A program made the translations under genes and the position numbers. Positions 18,202 to 26,899 of a DNA stretch of 64,000 bases are shown here, in pieces; positions within the stretch are counted from its first letter, which is position 1; each line of letters begins with the position of its first letter. Where the stretch lies: contig NZ_CP089980.1 of assembly GCF_021389955.1 (NCBI RefSeq), positions 2,909,001 to 2,973,000 on the forward strand, in the 5' to 3' direction. The notes under the pieces are model-generated. The model had not been told where the DNA came from. It worked only from the letters and a program-made list of their open reading frames with translations, and did not search any database. Source of the DNA: Fulvivirga maritima. Its GTDB lineage: Bacteria > Bacteroidota > Bacteroidia > Cytophagales > Cyclobacteriaceae.

Positions 18202-19359
18202 TTGTCAGATAAAAGAAAAATAGCCATTCTGGGCTCTACAGGTTCAATCGGAACTCAGGCACTGGAAGTGATAGAGGCTAACCCCGATAAATTTGAGGTA
18301 GAAGTACTTACCGCTCAAAATAATTTTGAACTGCTAATACAGCAAGCCAAAAAATTTAAACCTAATGCTGTGGTAATAGCAAATGATGCTCATTATAAGA
18401 CAGTATTTGAGGTTTTAGACCCTGAAGATATCAAAGTGTATGCAGGGGAAAATGCGCTGGCCGCTGTTGTAGATATGGACTCCATAGATTTGGTGCTCAC
18501 CGCTTTGGTGGGTTACAGTGGAGTGAAGCCTACTATCAGAGCCATTGAAGCAGGTAAAAGTATAGCCTTAGCCAATAAAGAAACATTAGTGGTGGCGGGT
18601 GAGCTGATCACCAGAATGGCTCAGGAGAAGGGTATTAACATTTATCCTGTTGATTCTGAGCATTCCGCTATTTTTCAGTGCCTGGTAGGAGATTTTCATA
18701 ATTCCATTGAAAAACTGATTCTCACGGCTTCCGGCGGGCCTTTCAGAGGCAAAACCAGAGAGGAATTGCTTCATGTTACTAAAAAGCAGGCTTTAAAACA
18801 TCCTAATTGGGATATGGGCGCCAAAGTAACTATAGATTCTGCTTCTTTAATGAACAAAGGCCTCGAAGTGATTGAAGCTAAATGGCTTTTCGGAGTAAGT
18901 ATTGATCAGATAGAGGTAGTGGTACATCCGCAGTCTATTGTACACTCTTTGGTGCAGTTTCAAGATGGTTCTATTAAAGCGCAGATGGGCCTTCCTGATA
19001 TGAAATTGCCTATTCAATATGCGCTGGCTTACCCAGAGCGCCTTAAGTCAGATTTCCCCCGGTTTGATTTTATGCAGTACCCTCAACTGACTTTTGAGCA
19101 ACCCGACACCGATACTTTCCGTAATTTAGCTTTAGCATTTGAAGCGATTAATAAAGGCGGTAATTTGCCTTGTATACTGAATGCTGCAAATGAAATAGCG
19201 GTAGAGGAATTTTTAAAAGATAATATTGGTTTTCTACAAATGTCAGACATTGTGGAGAAATGTATGGAGAAAATTTCGTTTATTAGTAGTCCTTCTTTTG
19301 AGGATTATGTAAATACGGATCAAGAGACAAGAATAAAAGCACTAGAATTAATAAAGTAA
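18202..19359 (+). CDS. dxr: 1-deoxy-D-xylulose 5-phosphate reductoisomerase
   Basis: 385 aa. It catalyses the second step of the MEP isoprenoid pathway (DXP to MEP, NADPH- and divalent metal-dependent). The NADPH-binding loop GSTGSIGTQALEVI is at the N-terminus. Conserved motifs include ALANKETLVVAGE, PVDSEHSAIFQ, TASGGPF, HPNWDMGAKVTIDSASLMNKG and VHPQSIVHSLVQF. No ATG or GTG lies near the domain start, so TTG at 18202 is the start. It is immediately followed by rseP (stop and start abut), an arrangement common in bacteria. Confidence 0.95.
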   Translation: MSDKRKIAILGSTGSIGTQALEVIEANPDKFEVEVLTAQNNFELLIQQAKKFKPNAVVIANDAHYKTVFEVLDPEDIKVYAGENALAAVVDMDSIDLVLTALVGYSGVKPTIRAIEAGKSIALANKETLVVAGELITRMAQEKGINIYPVDSEHSAIFQCLVGDFHNSIEKLILTASGGPFRGKTREELLHVTKKQALKHPNWDMGAKVTIDSASLMNKGLEVIEAKWLFGVSIDQIEVVVHPQSIVHSLVQFQDGSIKAQMGLPDMKLPIQYALAYPERLKSDFPRFDFMQYPQLTFEQPDTDTFRNLALAFEAINKGGNLPCILNAANEIAVEEFLKDNIGFLQMSDIVEKCMEKISFISSPSFEDYVNTDQETRIKALELIK

Positions 19360-20712
19360 ATGGAAGGATTAATTATGGCAGCTCAGATTATTCTGAGCTT
19401 ATCAATTTTGGTTGGGCTGCACGAAATGGGCCACCTTTTAGCAGCGAAAGCCTTTGGGATGCGCGTTGAGCAATTTTCAATTGGGTTTCCTCCAAGAATA
19501 TTCAGCTTTAAATATGGAGAGACAGAGTATGCCTTAAGTGCTATTCCTTTAGGCGGATTTGTGAAAATATCAGGGATGATAGACGAATCCATGGATAAAG
19601 AAGCGATGAAATTGCCTCCCAAACCTTATGAATTTAGATCTAAGCCAGCTTGGCAGAGACTGATTGTGATGCTAGGTGGTATTTTTGTAAACGTAGTTAC
19701 TGGTGTTGTCATTTTCATTTTCCTCACCTTTATATATGGCGAAATGTTTATCTCTAATGATGCTATCAATGAAAATGGTGGTATCGTGGCTTTAGACCTG
19801 GGGCAGGAGCTTGGTTTAAAAACAGGTGATCAAGTCATTAAAATAAACGGCCAAAAAGTAGAAGACTTTTCTGAGATTCTTAATCCTAACACCTTTATGG
19901 GTACAGGCTCTTATTATACGGTGATCAGAGATGGAGAAAAAGTGAACGTGCCAATTCCTGGTAATTTCATTGATAAAATGAATAGTAAAGAGGCCCAAAG
20001 CAACTTTGTGTCTTTTAACTTACCTACTATAATTGAGCAAATTCAAGAGGGTTCCATTGCTGATAAAGTAGGAGTAGAAGAAGGAGACAGGATAGTAGAA
20101 ATAAACGGGAAGCCATTTGAAGATCAAAAGGCTTTAGTGGAGTATGTGAAGAGCTACGAAGGAGATTCTGTTGACTTTAAAGTGAAGAGAGGAGAAGACG
20201 TGCTTAGCTTTACGCATGACTTTAAAAACGATACTATTCTTGGTGTAGGCTTCATTAATCCTGCAGATCTTTATACTGATCAGATAGAATATGGTTTTGG
20301 AGAATCTATTTCTAAAGGAACTAAGAAGGCTTTTGGTATAGTGTTTTTACAAATTAAAGCCTTTGGCAAAATGTTTAGTGGAGACCTTTCTGTTACTAAA
20401 TCACTTTCCGGACCTATTGGAATAGCTAAAGCATATGGTGGAGAATGGATCTGGGAGCGTTTTTGGAGCATGACAGGCTTACTATCAATGGTCCTTGCCT
20501 TTATGAACCTGTTGCCGATACCAGCGCTAGATGGTGGGCACGTAATGTTCCTTACCTATGAGATGATTTCAGGGCGCAAGCCTTCAGATAAATTCCTGGA
20601 AAATGCACAGAAAATAGGTATGGCAGTGTTATTATTACTCATGGTCTTCGTTATTTTCAATGATATATTCAAGATAGAGTTTATACAAAACTTATTTGGA
20701 GGAGGAAGCTGA
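19360..20712 (+). CDS. rseP: RseP-type site-2 membrane protease (RIP metalloprotease)
   Basis: 450 aa. It cleaves membrane-embedded substrates such as anti-sigma factors after a first periplasmic cut. The zinc motif HEMGH (residues 21-25) is in the first membrane helix, and the second metal ligand motif NLLPIPALDGGH is near the C-terminus. Two PDZ-like regions lie between them (about 125-200 and 210-290, e.g. GSIADKVGVEEGDRIVEING). Four membrane helices are predicted. It starts directly after the dxr stop (TAA/ATG), so they are co-transcribed. A strong terminator follows at 20740. The substrate in this organism is unknown. Confidence 0.95.
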   Translation: MEGLIMAAQIILSLSILVGLHEMGHLLAAKAFGMRVEQFSIGFPPRIFSFKYGETEYALSAIPLGGFVKISGMIDESMDKEAMKLPPKPYEFRSKPAWQRLIVMLGGIFVNVVTGVVIFIFLTFIYGEMFISNDAINENGGIVALDLGQELGLKTGDQVIKINGQKVEDFSEILNPNTFMGTGSYYTVIRDGEKVNVPIPGNFIDKMNSKEAQSNFVSFNLPTIIEQIQEGSIADKVGVEEGDRIVEINGKPFEDQKALVEYVKSYEGDSVDFKVKRGEDVLSFTHDFKNDTILGVGFINPADLYTDQIEYGFGESISKGTKKAFGIVFLQIKAFGKMFSGDLSVTKSLSGPIGIAKAYGGEWIWERFWSMTGLLSMVLAFMNLLPIPALDGGHVMFLTYEMISGRKPSDKFLENAQKIGMAVLLLLMVFVIFNDIFKIEFIQNLFGGGS

Positions 20713-20739
20713 TAAAAACCTTCATAGAACTTATTAGAG

Positions 20740-20768
20740 AGCCATCATTCCCATGATGGCTTTTTTTA
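20740..20768 (+). terminator. rseP terminator
   Basis: An 8-bp stem GCCATCAT / ATGATGGC (plus one A-T pair) with the loop TCCC is followed by TTTTTTTT. It is a classic intrinsic terminator 28 nt after the rseP stop. Confidence 0.9.
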
Positions 20769-21044
20769 TGACTAATCTAAGTTGTGCTCCATTTATTATT
20801 CATATTACTACTTATCCTGCAATCGTATGATTTTTGGATTATTCGATTTAAAAAATTCAATTGATCTGTTTTGTTGATATTTCAAACGGATGCAGTAATT
20901 CACTTTCGAAATTTCGCTTGTTGATTTTTTGATTTAACCTCATTGTAATACTGCCTGTATAAACTTCTGTTAATTGCATTTATTAAATAAATAATATTCA
21001 GCATGTAGTATTATTTATTTGGAATGAAAAATTTTCACTTTTTC

Positions 21045-21067
21045 AAAATTGCAACGATTGCAATTTT
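21045..21067. promoter_or_regulatory. Inverted repeat, candidate operator upstream of amtB
   Basis: Two perfect 10-nt arms, AAAATTGCAA and TTGCAATTTT, are separated by CGA. The dyad is too short-looped for a hairpin terminator and looks like a dimeric regulator site (TTGCAA half-sites resemble some Lrp/AsnC-type sites). Position relative to a transcription start is unknown. Confidence 0.5.
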
Positions 21068-21312
21068 AATATTTACAATGAGAGGTGATATTAACCCCTT
21101 AACTCTTTATTTTTTGCTAAAAAATATGCTCTTATAGGTGTAATATTTACCTAATCTTTGCTTGATTTGAGTATTGTTAGTGGAATGTTGGTTAAAATTT
21201 ATACCTGATTATTTCCGAAATTACAAGAATTAGCTTTTCTTCGATATTTAATTGGCTAGAAACATATATCAAAATATAATTAACAAATCAATCTTAAATT
21301 AACTCCTTTATT

Positions 21313-22702
21313 ATGCGTTTTATGATTTATACAGAATTATCTTCTTTTGTTCATATGGGCGGAAGTTTGGTTCTGGATGAGGCTATGGCTATCCAGCAGG
21401 AGGCTATTGATGTCGGGCTGTTTACGGCCAACAATGTCTGGATGATGGTCTCTACGGCATTGGTTTTTATTATGCACTTAGGGTTTGCTACGGTAGAAGC
21501 TGGCTTCGGACAGGCTAAAAACACAGTAAATATTCTGTTTAAAAATACATTAACACCAATCATCGGTTTGGTAACGTTTTATTTGATAGGTTTTAGTTTA
21601 ATGTATCCTAGAACTGCAGAGCCTGGTTTTTTCATTGGGTTTGATGGTTTCTTCCCTCAAATGGGAGACGGAGATCAAACTTTTGCCTATACCAGCGGTG
21701 CTTATACCCGATGGACTGACTTTCTTTTTCAGGCCATGTTTGCCGCTACTGCTGCTACTATTGTATCAGGAGCCGTGGCGGAAAGAATCAAATTATCAGC
21801 TTACCTCATATTCACTCTTATTTTCGTAGGTCTGGTTTACCCGATAGTAGGTAGCTGGAAGTGGGGAACAGGATGGTTAGATGCATTAGGGTTTTATGAT
21901 TTCGCTGGTTCTACTTTAGTACACTCTGTTGGTGGCTGGGGGGGCTTTAGCCGGAATTATAGTTCTTGGGCCTAGAATAGGTAAATATGTAGATGGTAAA
22001 GTGGTTGATAAGCCAGGTTCTAGTGTGCCGTTGGCTGTAATAGGAGTCTTTTTATTATGGTTAGGATGGTTCGGCTTTAACGGAGGATCTGTTCTTTCGG
22101 GAGATCCTGAGGCAGTGTCTTTAGTATTAGTAACCACTTCTTTGGCTGCTTGTACTGGTGGCTTGGGAGCTATGTTTACAGCGCTTTTCATGTTTAAAAG
22201 ATTAGATCTGGGTATGGTGCTTAATGGTATTCTTGCCGGTTTGGTAGGTATTACTGCAGGAGCTGATGTTATTGCTCCTAACTATGCCTTACTAGTAGGT
22301 TTTATTGCCGGTATCCTAGTAGTGCTATCAGCAGTAACACTTGATAAATTACATTTAGATGACGTGGTAGGAGCGGTATCAGTACACCTTACATGTGGTG
22401 TTTGGGCTACTCTTGCTGTAGGAATTTTCGGATTTAAAGCCATGACTAATGATGATGGCGAGTTTATAAATGCAGCTGGTAATGTGGTAAGCAGCGCTGC
22501 AGAAGCAGCTAATGCATTAAGTTTTTCTTCTCAGCTAATAGGCGTAGCAGCATGTGGAGCTACGGCTTTTATTAGTGCTTTTGCTATATTCTTTATTTTG
22601 AAGAAAACAGTAGGAATTAGAGTTTCAGCAGAGCATGAGAGACAAGGGATGGATAGTCATGAGCATGGAATCAGAGGCTATACTATCATATATGATGAAT
22701 AA
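21313..22702 (+). pseudogene. amtB: Ammonium transporter AmtB, split by a frameshift in a G7 run
   Basis: About 463 codons if one base is removed. The first part reads to a TAG at 21973-21975 and has Amt features (MVSTALVFIMHLGFATVEAG, TIVSGAVAERIKL, the STLVHSVGG loop near the conserved His). The second part, from about 21940, has AGIIVLGPRIGKY, WLGWFGFNGGS, VHLTCGVWATLAVG and ends HEHGIRGYT. Deleting one G from the seven G bases at 21938-21944 gives WGALAG, the expected transporter sequence. Amt proteins are trimeric inner-membrane channels for ammonium. It is the first gene of the porin-glnA block. The break may be a sequencing artefact, because the rest of the sequence is intact. Confidence 0.85.
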
Positions 22703-22735
22703 GAAATATTAACACTTAACAATTAATATTTAACT

Positions 22736-22785
22736 GAAGTCACCCTGGAAGTGCTCTCACCCATCTTCCAGGGATTCATGACTTC
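22736..22785. other. Extended hairpin between amtB and the porin gene
   Basis: CCCTGGAAG/CTTCCAGGG (9 bp) is the upper stem. GAAGTCA/TGACTTC (7 bp) adds a lower stem across a 5-nt bulge. No U tract follows on the plus strand. It could be an mRNA processing or stability element that sets different levels for amtB and the porin. Confidence 0.55.
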
Positions 22786-22822
22786 GCAGCTAACATAACT
22801 ATTAACCTTAACACAAAGTAAA

Positions 22823-23863
22823 ATGAAAAAGTATTATTTATTACTATTAATGGCTACTTTTTTGATTTGTACAACACTTAAAGCACAGGATGATGAGATA
22901 GAGGAAAGTACCCCTTTATCCATATCAGGATCGGTCGATACTTACTATAAGTATGACTTTTCCGGCAACCCAAACATACCTACAAGTTTTGCCTCTGATC
23001 AGAATTCGTTTTCTATCGGTATGGTAAATCTTATTGCTTCGCAGCAAGTAGGTAAGGCCTCCTTTGTAGGAGATATTTCATTCGGCCCGAGAGGACAAGG
23101 ACAGTCTATCCTCAATTCTGGAGCGGATGATAACTCCTTTCATATTCAGAATCTATATGTTGCCTATCAACTCAGTGATTTGGTAACAGTTTCTGCTGGG
23201 TATATGGGTACATTTGTAGGGTATGAAGTGATATCTCCTACGGGTAACTTCAATTACTCTACTTCTTACCTTTTTACTAGTGGACCATTTCAAAATGCAG
23301 GTTTAAAATTTGATTTTGCATTATCAGAGAAATTCGGTCTTATGGTAGGGGTATTTAATGACTGGAATGAATATACTGATATGACTTCCAGTAAAGATAT
23401 TGGTCTGCAGCTGTCATATAGCCCAGCCGAAGGATATGACTTGTATTTTAACTTAATTACAGGGGAACAAAGCGGAACTGAGTTTGATATTACGGCCGGC
23501 CTTCAATTTACAGAATATTTTTATCTGGGCGTAAACGCAGCTACTTATGGCGCTAACGAGGAGCCTAAGCTTTTAAATACCGCAGAAGATACCGGGTTTT
23601 ATGGCCTGGCAGTTTATCCTCAGGTGAAAATAACTGATGTTACCTCTTTAGGGTTCAGGTTTGAACATTTCGTGCAGAGAGATGCTATAGATGATATATC
23701 GGTTGATGCATTTACCTTTTCGGCTAATATAGGCTCTGGCAATCTTAAGTTTATTCCTGAGTTGAGGTATGATACTGCTTCTGAAGATGTATTTGCAGAT
23801 TCAGATAATGAACCTACAGGAGGAGCATTTCAATTGGTAGCAGCGGCTGTTTATTCGTTTTAA
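22823..23863 (+). CDS. Outer-membrane beta-barrel porin (BBP2/OmpL-like)
   Basis: 346 aa. A signal peptide (about 1-21, LLLLMATFLICTTLKAQ) is followed by repeated amphipathic strands (SGSVDTYYKYDFSG, VTVSAGYMGTFVGYE, LKFDFALSEKFGLMVG, TSLGFRFEHFV). It ends in GAFQLVAAAVYSF with a terminal Phe, the usual signal for outer-membrane insertion. The family is the putative beta-barrel porin-2 group. It follows amtB and precedes glnA, so it probably lets ammonium or another nitrogen source through the outer membrane; that link is inferred from position only. Confidence 0.8.
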   Translation: MKKYYLLLLMATFLICTTLKAQDDEIEESTPLSISGSVDTYYKYDFSGNPNIPTSFASDQNSFSIGMVNLIASQQVGKASFVGDISFGPRGQGQSILNSGADDNSFHIQNLYVAYQLSDLVTVSAGYMGTFVGYEVISPTGNFNYSTSYLFTSGPFQNAGLKFDFALSEKFGLMVGVFNDWNEYTDMTSSKDIGLQLSYSPAEGYDLYFNLITGEQSGTEFDITAGLQFTEYFYLGVNAATYGANEEPKLLNTAEDTGFYGLAVYPQVKITDVTSLGFRFEHFVQRDAIDDISVDAFTFSANIGSGNLKFIPELRYDTASEDVFADSDNEPTGGAFQLVAAAVYSF

Positions 23864-23873
23864 ATAAAATTAT

Positions 23874-24401
23874 ATGACATTTACTTCGGTAATATTGCTC
23901 ACTTTTCTAACACTTTTGCCTGCTGATGGTAGTACTACTGATACTATTACCTATCAGAAGGTGGTGACCTGCACAGGGGTTGAGAAGCAGGTGCTGGAGA
24001 GCAGTCTCAAGGAGGCGGTTTATAATTTATATGACAGCAACGCGTTAAAAATAGTAAGTGATAAAATACAGATAAGCGTAGATATTAAGATTATCAATAG
24101 CTTAGTAGGCAAAGTGGGCAGCCCTGCCGGAGTACTTGATTTTACCATTGATATAGAGGTGAAGGATGAAAAATTCAGGTACACAGCATATGATTTTTAT
24201 TTTACCCCAATGACTAGGAATAGATATGCCAAATTTGAGCTTGAAAAGGAAAAAACGGAACCCGTAATAGAGGAGAAGTTTAAGGGAAGAAAGACCTTGC
24301 TAAAGAAAATAACAAGACAAAGTGAGGAGTACCTTGATAGATTGAATAGTGAGCTCAGAGCTGAGGTAGTAAAAGAAAAAGATAAGAAAATCGAATGGTA
24401 A
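23874..24401 (+). CDS. Secreted DUF4468-like protein
   Basis: 175 aa. A short hydrophobic leader (SVILLTFLTLLPADG) is followed by a domain with the pattern of DUF4468 proteins (a TBP-like fold: YQKVVTCTGVEKQVLESSL, then FTIDIEVKDEKFRYTAYDF). The C-terminal 50 residues are highly charged and helical. It begins 10 nt after the porin stop and ends 24 nt before glnA, so it is part of the same operon. Such proteins are common in Bacteroidota envelopes with no known biochemical role. Confidence 0.6.
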   Translation: MTFTSVILLTFLTLLPADGSTTDTITYQKVVTCTGVEKQVLESSLKEAVYNLYDSNALKIVSDKIQISVDIKIINSLVGKVGSPAGVLDFTIDIEVKDEKFRYTAYDFYFTPMTRNRYAKFELEKEKTEPVIEEKFKGRKTLLKKITRQSEEYLDRLNSELRAEVVKEKDKKIEW

Positions 24402-24425
24402 CAAATATTAAATAATTCAAAAACT

Positions 24426-25448
24426 ATGGGAAAGACAAAACTTGAATACGTTTGGCTTGACGGTTACAAGCCAACACAAACACTAAGAAGTAAAACTAAA
24501 ATTGTTTCTGATTTTGATGGAAAGCTATCAAGCTGCCCTATGTGGTCTTTTGACGGTAGCTCTACTCAACAGGCAGAAGGTAATTCATCTGACTGTTTAT
24601 TGAAACCTGTAGCTGTTTTCCCAGATCCTGATAGAAAAAATGGCTATTTGGTAATGACAGAAGTGCTTAACCCTGATGGAACTCCTCACGTGAGTAACGG
24701 TAGAGCGCTTATAGATGATGATGACAATGATTTCTGGTTTGGGTTTGAGCAAGAGTACTTCTTGTGGGATCCTTCTACTAACCTGCCATTAGGTTTCCCT
24801 ACAGGTGGTTATCCTCGTCCGCAAGGACCTTACTACTGCTCTGTAGGTGCTAATAATGCCTATGGAAGAGAGATCGTGGAAGAGCATTTAGATCTTTGCT
24901 TAGAAGCAGGTATCAACGTAGAAGGTATCAATGCTGAGGTAGCTACTGGTCAGTGGGAGTTCCAAATTTTCGCTAAAGGAGCAGAGCAAGCAGGAGATCA
25001 GGTTTGGATTGCAAGATATCTTCTTGAAAGAACTGCTGAGAAATATGGTTTGGCTATCAACTGGCATCCAAAACCATTAAAAGGAGATTGGAATGGATCA
25101 GGTATGCATGCTAACTTCTCTAACAGCGTATTAAGAACTGCTGGAGCTAAAGATGCTTATGATACTATCTGCGAAGCATTCGGTCCGTTAGTGAAAGAGC
25201 ATATCGAAGTATATGGAGCTGATAATGATCAGAGACTTACTGGTGCTCACGAAACCCAATCAATAGACAAATTTAGCTACGGAGTATCTGATAGAGGTGC
25301 TTCTATAAGAATTCCTATCGCTACAGTAGAAAATGGGTGGAAAGGATGGTTAGAAGACAGAAGACCTGCTTCTAATGGTGATCCTTATAAAATTGCAGCT
25401 CGTATTGTGAAGACGGTAAAAAAAGCGTCTGAAGTAGTTTCTGCTTAA
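24426..25448 (+). CDS. glnII: Glutamine synthetase, eukaryote-type (GSII)
   Basis: 340 aa, much shorter than the 440-470 aa GSI and over 700 aa GSIII. It joins ammonium to glutamate with ATP in the cytoplasm. GSII signatures are visible: EYVWLDGYKP, SFDGSSTQQA, WFGFEQEYFLWD (metal-binding Glu), GINAEVATGQWEFQI, NGSGMHANFSN (substrate/metal site), HETQSIDKFSYGVSDRGASIRIP and the C-terminal RRPASNGDPY. No adenylylation system is visible in the window. It is the last gene of the amtB-porin block and is followed by a strong terminator. Confidence 0.95.
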   Translation: MGKTKLEYVWLDGYKPTQTLRSKTKIVSDFDGKLSSCPMWSFDGSSTQQAEGNSSDCLLKPVAVFPDPDRKNGYLVMTEVLNPDGTPHVSNGRALIDDDDNDFWFGFEQEYFLWDPSTNLPLGFPTGGYPRPQGPYYCSVGANNAYGREIVEEHLDLCLEAGINVEGINAEVATGQWEFQIFAKGAEQAGDQVWIARYLLERTAEKYGLAINWHPKPLKGDWNGSGMHANFSNSVLRTAGAKDAYDTICEAFGPLVKEHIEVYGADNDQRLTGAHETQSIDKFSYGVSDRGASIRIPIATVENGWKGWLEDRRPASNGDPYKIAARIVKTVKKASEVVSA

Positions 25449-25473
25449 GTAACTATTCTGAACCTAACAACAT

Positions 25474-25507
25474 AAAAAAGAAGGAGACTTAGTGCTCCTT
25501 CTTTTTT
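25474..25507. terminator. Bidirectional terminator after glnA
   Basis: A 13-bp stem (AAAAAAGAAGGAG / CTCCTTCTTTTTT) with an 8-nt loop and T-run. It overlaps the last codons of the convergent coiled-coil gene (stop at 25489), so one DNA element encodes both a Lys-rich C-terminus and the hairpin. Confidence 0.85.
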
Positions 25508-25776
25508 TTGAATAAAGCTTCTAAGGCATTTTGAACTTCTTTAGCGGCATTATGCAGACTTTTTTCTACTTCATCCCACTTGTCTTTGTTGTTTTCTTTA
25601 AAATCATTGAACTCCGATTTTAGGGTCTCTTTATTTCGTTTGAGTTCATTGATCTCATCTTCATACTCCACTTCTGCTTTCTCTTTGGCTCTATGAAGAT
25701 CCTTAATGAGTTCATCTATGCCTTTTCCTATGTCCTGAAAAACTTTTTCAGCCTTACCTTGAGTTTTTGATTCCAT
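25489..25776 (-). CDS. Small coiled-coil protein
   Basis: 95 aa, almost entirely charged helix (DIGKGIDELIKDLHRAKEKAE, EINELKRNKETLKSEF, KKKKEH end). Soluble, with no signal. It resembles small stress-associated helical proteins such as the sll1863 type, but the match is by character only. It is convergent with glnA and its end lies inside the shared terminator. Confidence 0.65.
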   Translation of the reverse strand: MESKTQGKAEKVFQDIGKGIDELIKDLHRAKEKAEVEYEDEINELKRNKETLKSEFNDFKENNKDKWDEVEKSLHNAAKEVQNALEALFKKKKEH

Positions 25777-25934
25777 AATATAAGTTGTTTTTGACCTATA
25801 TTTACTAACGAAAATCAGCTTTTCAAGGTTGTATAAGTGGTTGGATTCTTCCGTAAAAGGTTAAATGCAAAATTGTCTCAAAATGTTAATGAGAATAAGC
25901 GGCCTACAGATTATTTAACTAATCTTTTATGTTT

Positions 25935-25942
25935 TATATTTG
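25935..25942 (+). promoter_or_regulatory. -7 promoter box for the small lipoprotein gene
   Basis: TATATTTG fits TAnnTTTG exactly and ends 8 nt before the ATG at 25951, again suggesting a very short leader. Confidence 0.45.
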
Positions 25943-25950
25943 TATCTCAG

Positions 25951-26085
25951 ATGGTAAAGACGTTTTCAAAATATTTTTTAATGATAGGGCTTATGGCCTT
26001 TTTGATTACCGGATGTGCTACAAGCAAGCGCAATGGTAAATTGAAGAGAGGTAAGCCTATTCCATGCCCAATGAAAGATTGCTAA
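25951..26085 (+). CDS. Small lipoprotein
   Basis: 44 aa from the ATG at 25951 (MVKTFSKYFLMIGLMAF); the longer frame from 25837 would include the promoter box. The lipobox LITGC places the acylated Cys at residue 23. The mature part (ATSKRNGKLKRGKPIPCPMKDC) is basic with two more cysteines. Likely anchored in the inner or outer membrane. It ends 1 nt before cmk, so it is probably co-transcribed with it. Function unknown. Confidence 0.65.
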   Translation: MVKTFSKYFLMIGLMAFLITGCATSKRNGKLKRGKPIPCPMKDC

Positions 26086-26086
26086 T

Positions 26087-26788
26087 ATGAAGAAAATAAT
26101 ACTGGCTATTGATGGATATTCAGCATGCGGCAAAAGCAGCACAGCTAAAGCAGTGGCAGCAGAGCTAGGATATACTTATATTGATTCAGGAGCCATGTAT
26201 AGAGCTGTTACATTATATTTTCAGCAGCATCATATTAGTCTTACCAATGAAAAAGAGGTAGAAAACGCCCTTCAAAAAATCGATATCACTTTTCAAAATA
26301 ATAAGGATAAAGTAACAGATACTTTTCTTAATGGTCTCAATGTAGAAGGCGAGATCCGTAAGATGTATATCTCAGAAAATGTGAGCCAAGTAAGTGCTTT
26401 AGAGTCCGTGAGGGAGGCTATGGTGGCTCAGCAAAGGAAGCTCGGTAAAAAGAGCGGAGTAGTGATGGATGGACGAGATATAGGTACTGTGGTATTTCCT
26501 GATGCCGAGCTAAAAATCTTCATGGAGGCGGATGTGTACGTGAGGGCAGGTAGAAGACAAAAGGAATTAATGGAAAAAGGGCAGCTGGTAGATCTTGCTG
26601 AGATTATCAGTAACCTGGAAAAAAGAGATAAAATAGATAGCAGTCGTGAGGTGAGTCCTTTAAGGAAAGCCGACGATGCTGTGGAAGTAGATAGTTCATT
26701 CCTTACTTTAGAAGAACAGGTAGACCACATTGTGAGACTGGCTCTGGGTAAGATATTGGAAGAGAAAAAAGAAACAATTAGCGCCTAA
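26087..26788 (+). CDS. cmk: Cytidylate kinase
   Basis: 233 aa. It phosphorylates CMP/dCMP with ATP in pyrimidine salvage and DNA precursor supply. The P-loop GYSACGKSSTAKA is at the N-terminus. The substrate-binding region SGAMYRAVT follows, then GRDIGTVVFPDAELKIF and the lid region RRQKELMEKGQ, plus RDKIDSSREVSPLRKADDA near the end. It follows the lipoprotein gene directly. A hairpin overlapping its stop separates it from nqrA. Confidence 0.95.
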   Translation: MKKIILAIDGYSACGKSSTAKAVAAELGYTYIDSGAMYRAVTLYFQQHHISLTNEKEVENALQKIDITFQNNKDKVTDTFLNGLNVEGEIRKMYISENVSQVSALESVREAMVAQQRKLGKKSGVVMDGRDIGTVVFPDAELKIFMEADVYVRAGRRQKELMEKGQLVDLAEIISNLEKRDKIDSSREVSPLRKADDAVEVDSSFLTLEEQVDHIVRLALGKILEEKKETISA

Positions 26789-26810
26789 AAAGGGGCTAAT
26801 TTTTATTTGT
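26776..26810 (+). terminator. cmk terminator
   Basis: AATTAGCGCC and GGGGCTAATT pair with one mismatch around a 6-nt A-rich loop, and a T-rich tract follows. It overlaps the cmk stop codon. Confidence 0.65.
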
Positions 26811-26850
26811 TTTAAATTAATACATTAATTTTTATTGTAGGAAAAATTGT

Positions 26851-26858
26851 TAATTTTG
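26851..26858 (+). promoter_or_regulatory. Candidate -7 box for the nqr operon
   Basis: TAATTTTG matches TAnnTTTG, 41 nt upstream of the nqrA start, after the cmk terminator. No good -33 element was found at the usual spacing. Confidence 0.4.
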
Positions 26859-26899
26859 CCTCGATTTTAAAAGATAAGATTTGAATCTTAAAGTATAGC

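Larger units (their letters stand above)
20713..21312. other. 600-bp intergenic region upstream of amtB
   Basis: It holds the rseP terminator and an inverted repeat (21045-21067) 246 bp upstream of the amtB start; otherwise very AT-rich with no ORF. No exact TAnnTTTG box was seen; TAATCTTTG at about 21150 has one extra base. It is unusually long for this genome, which suggests regulated transcription. Confidence 0.5.
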
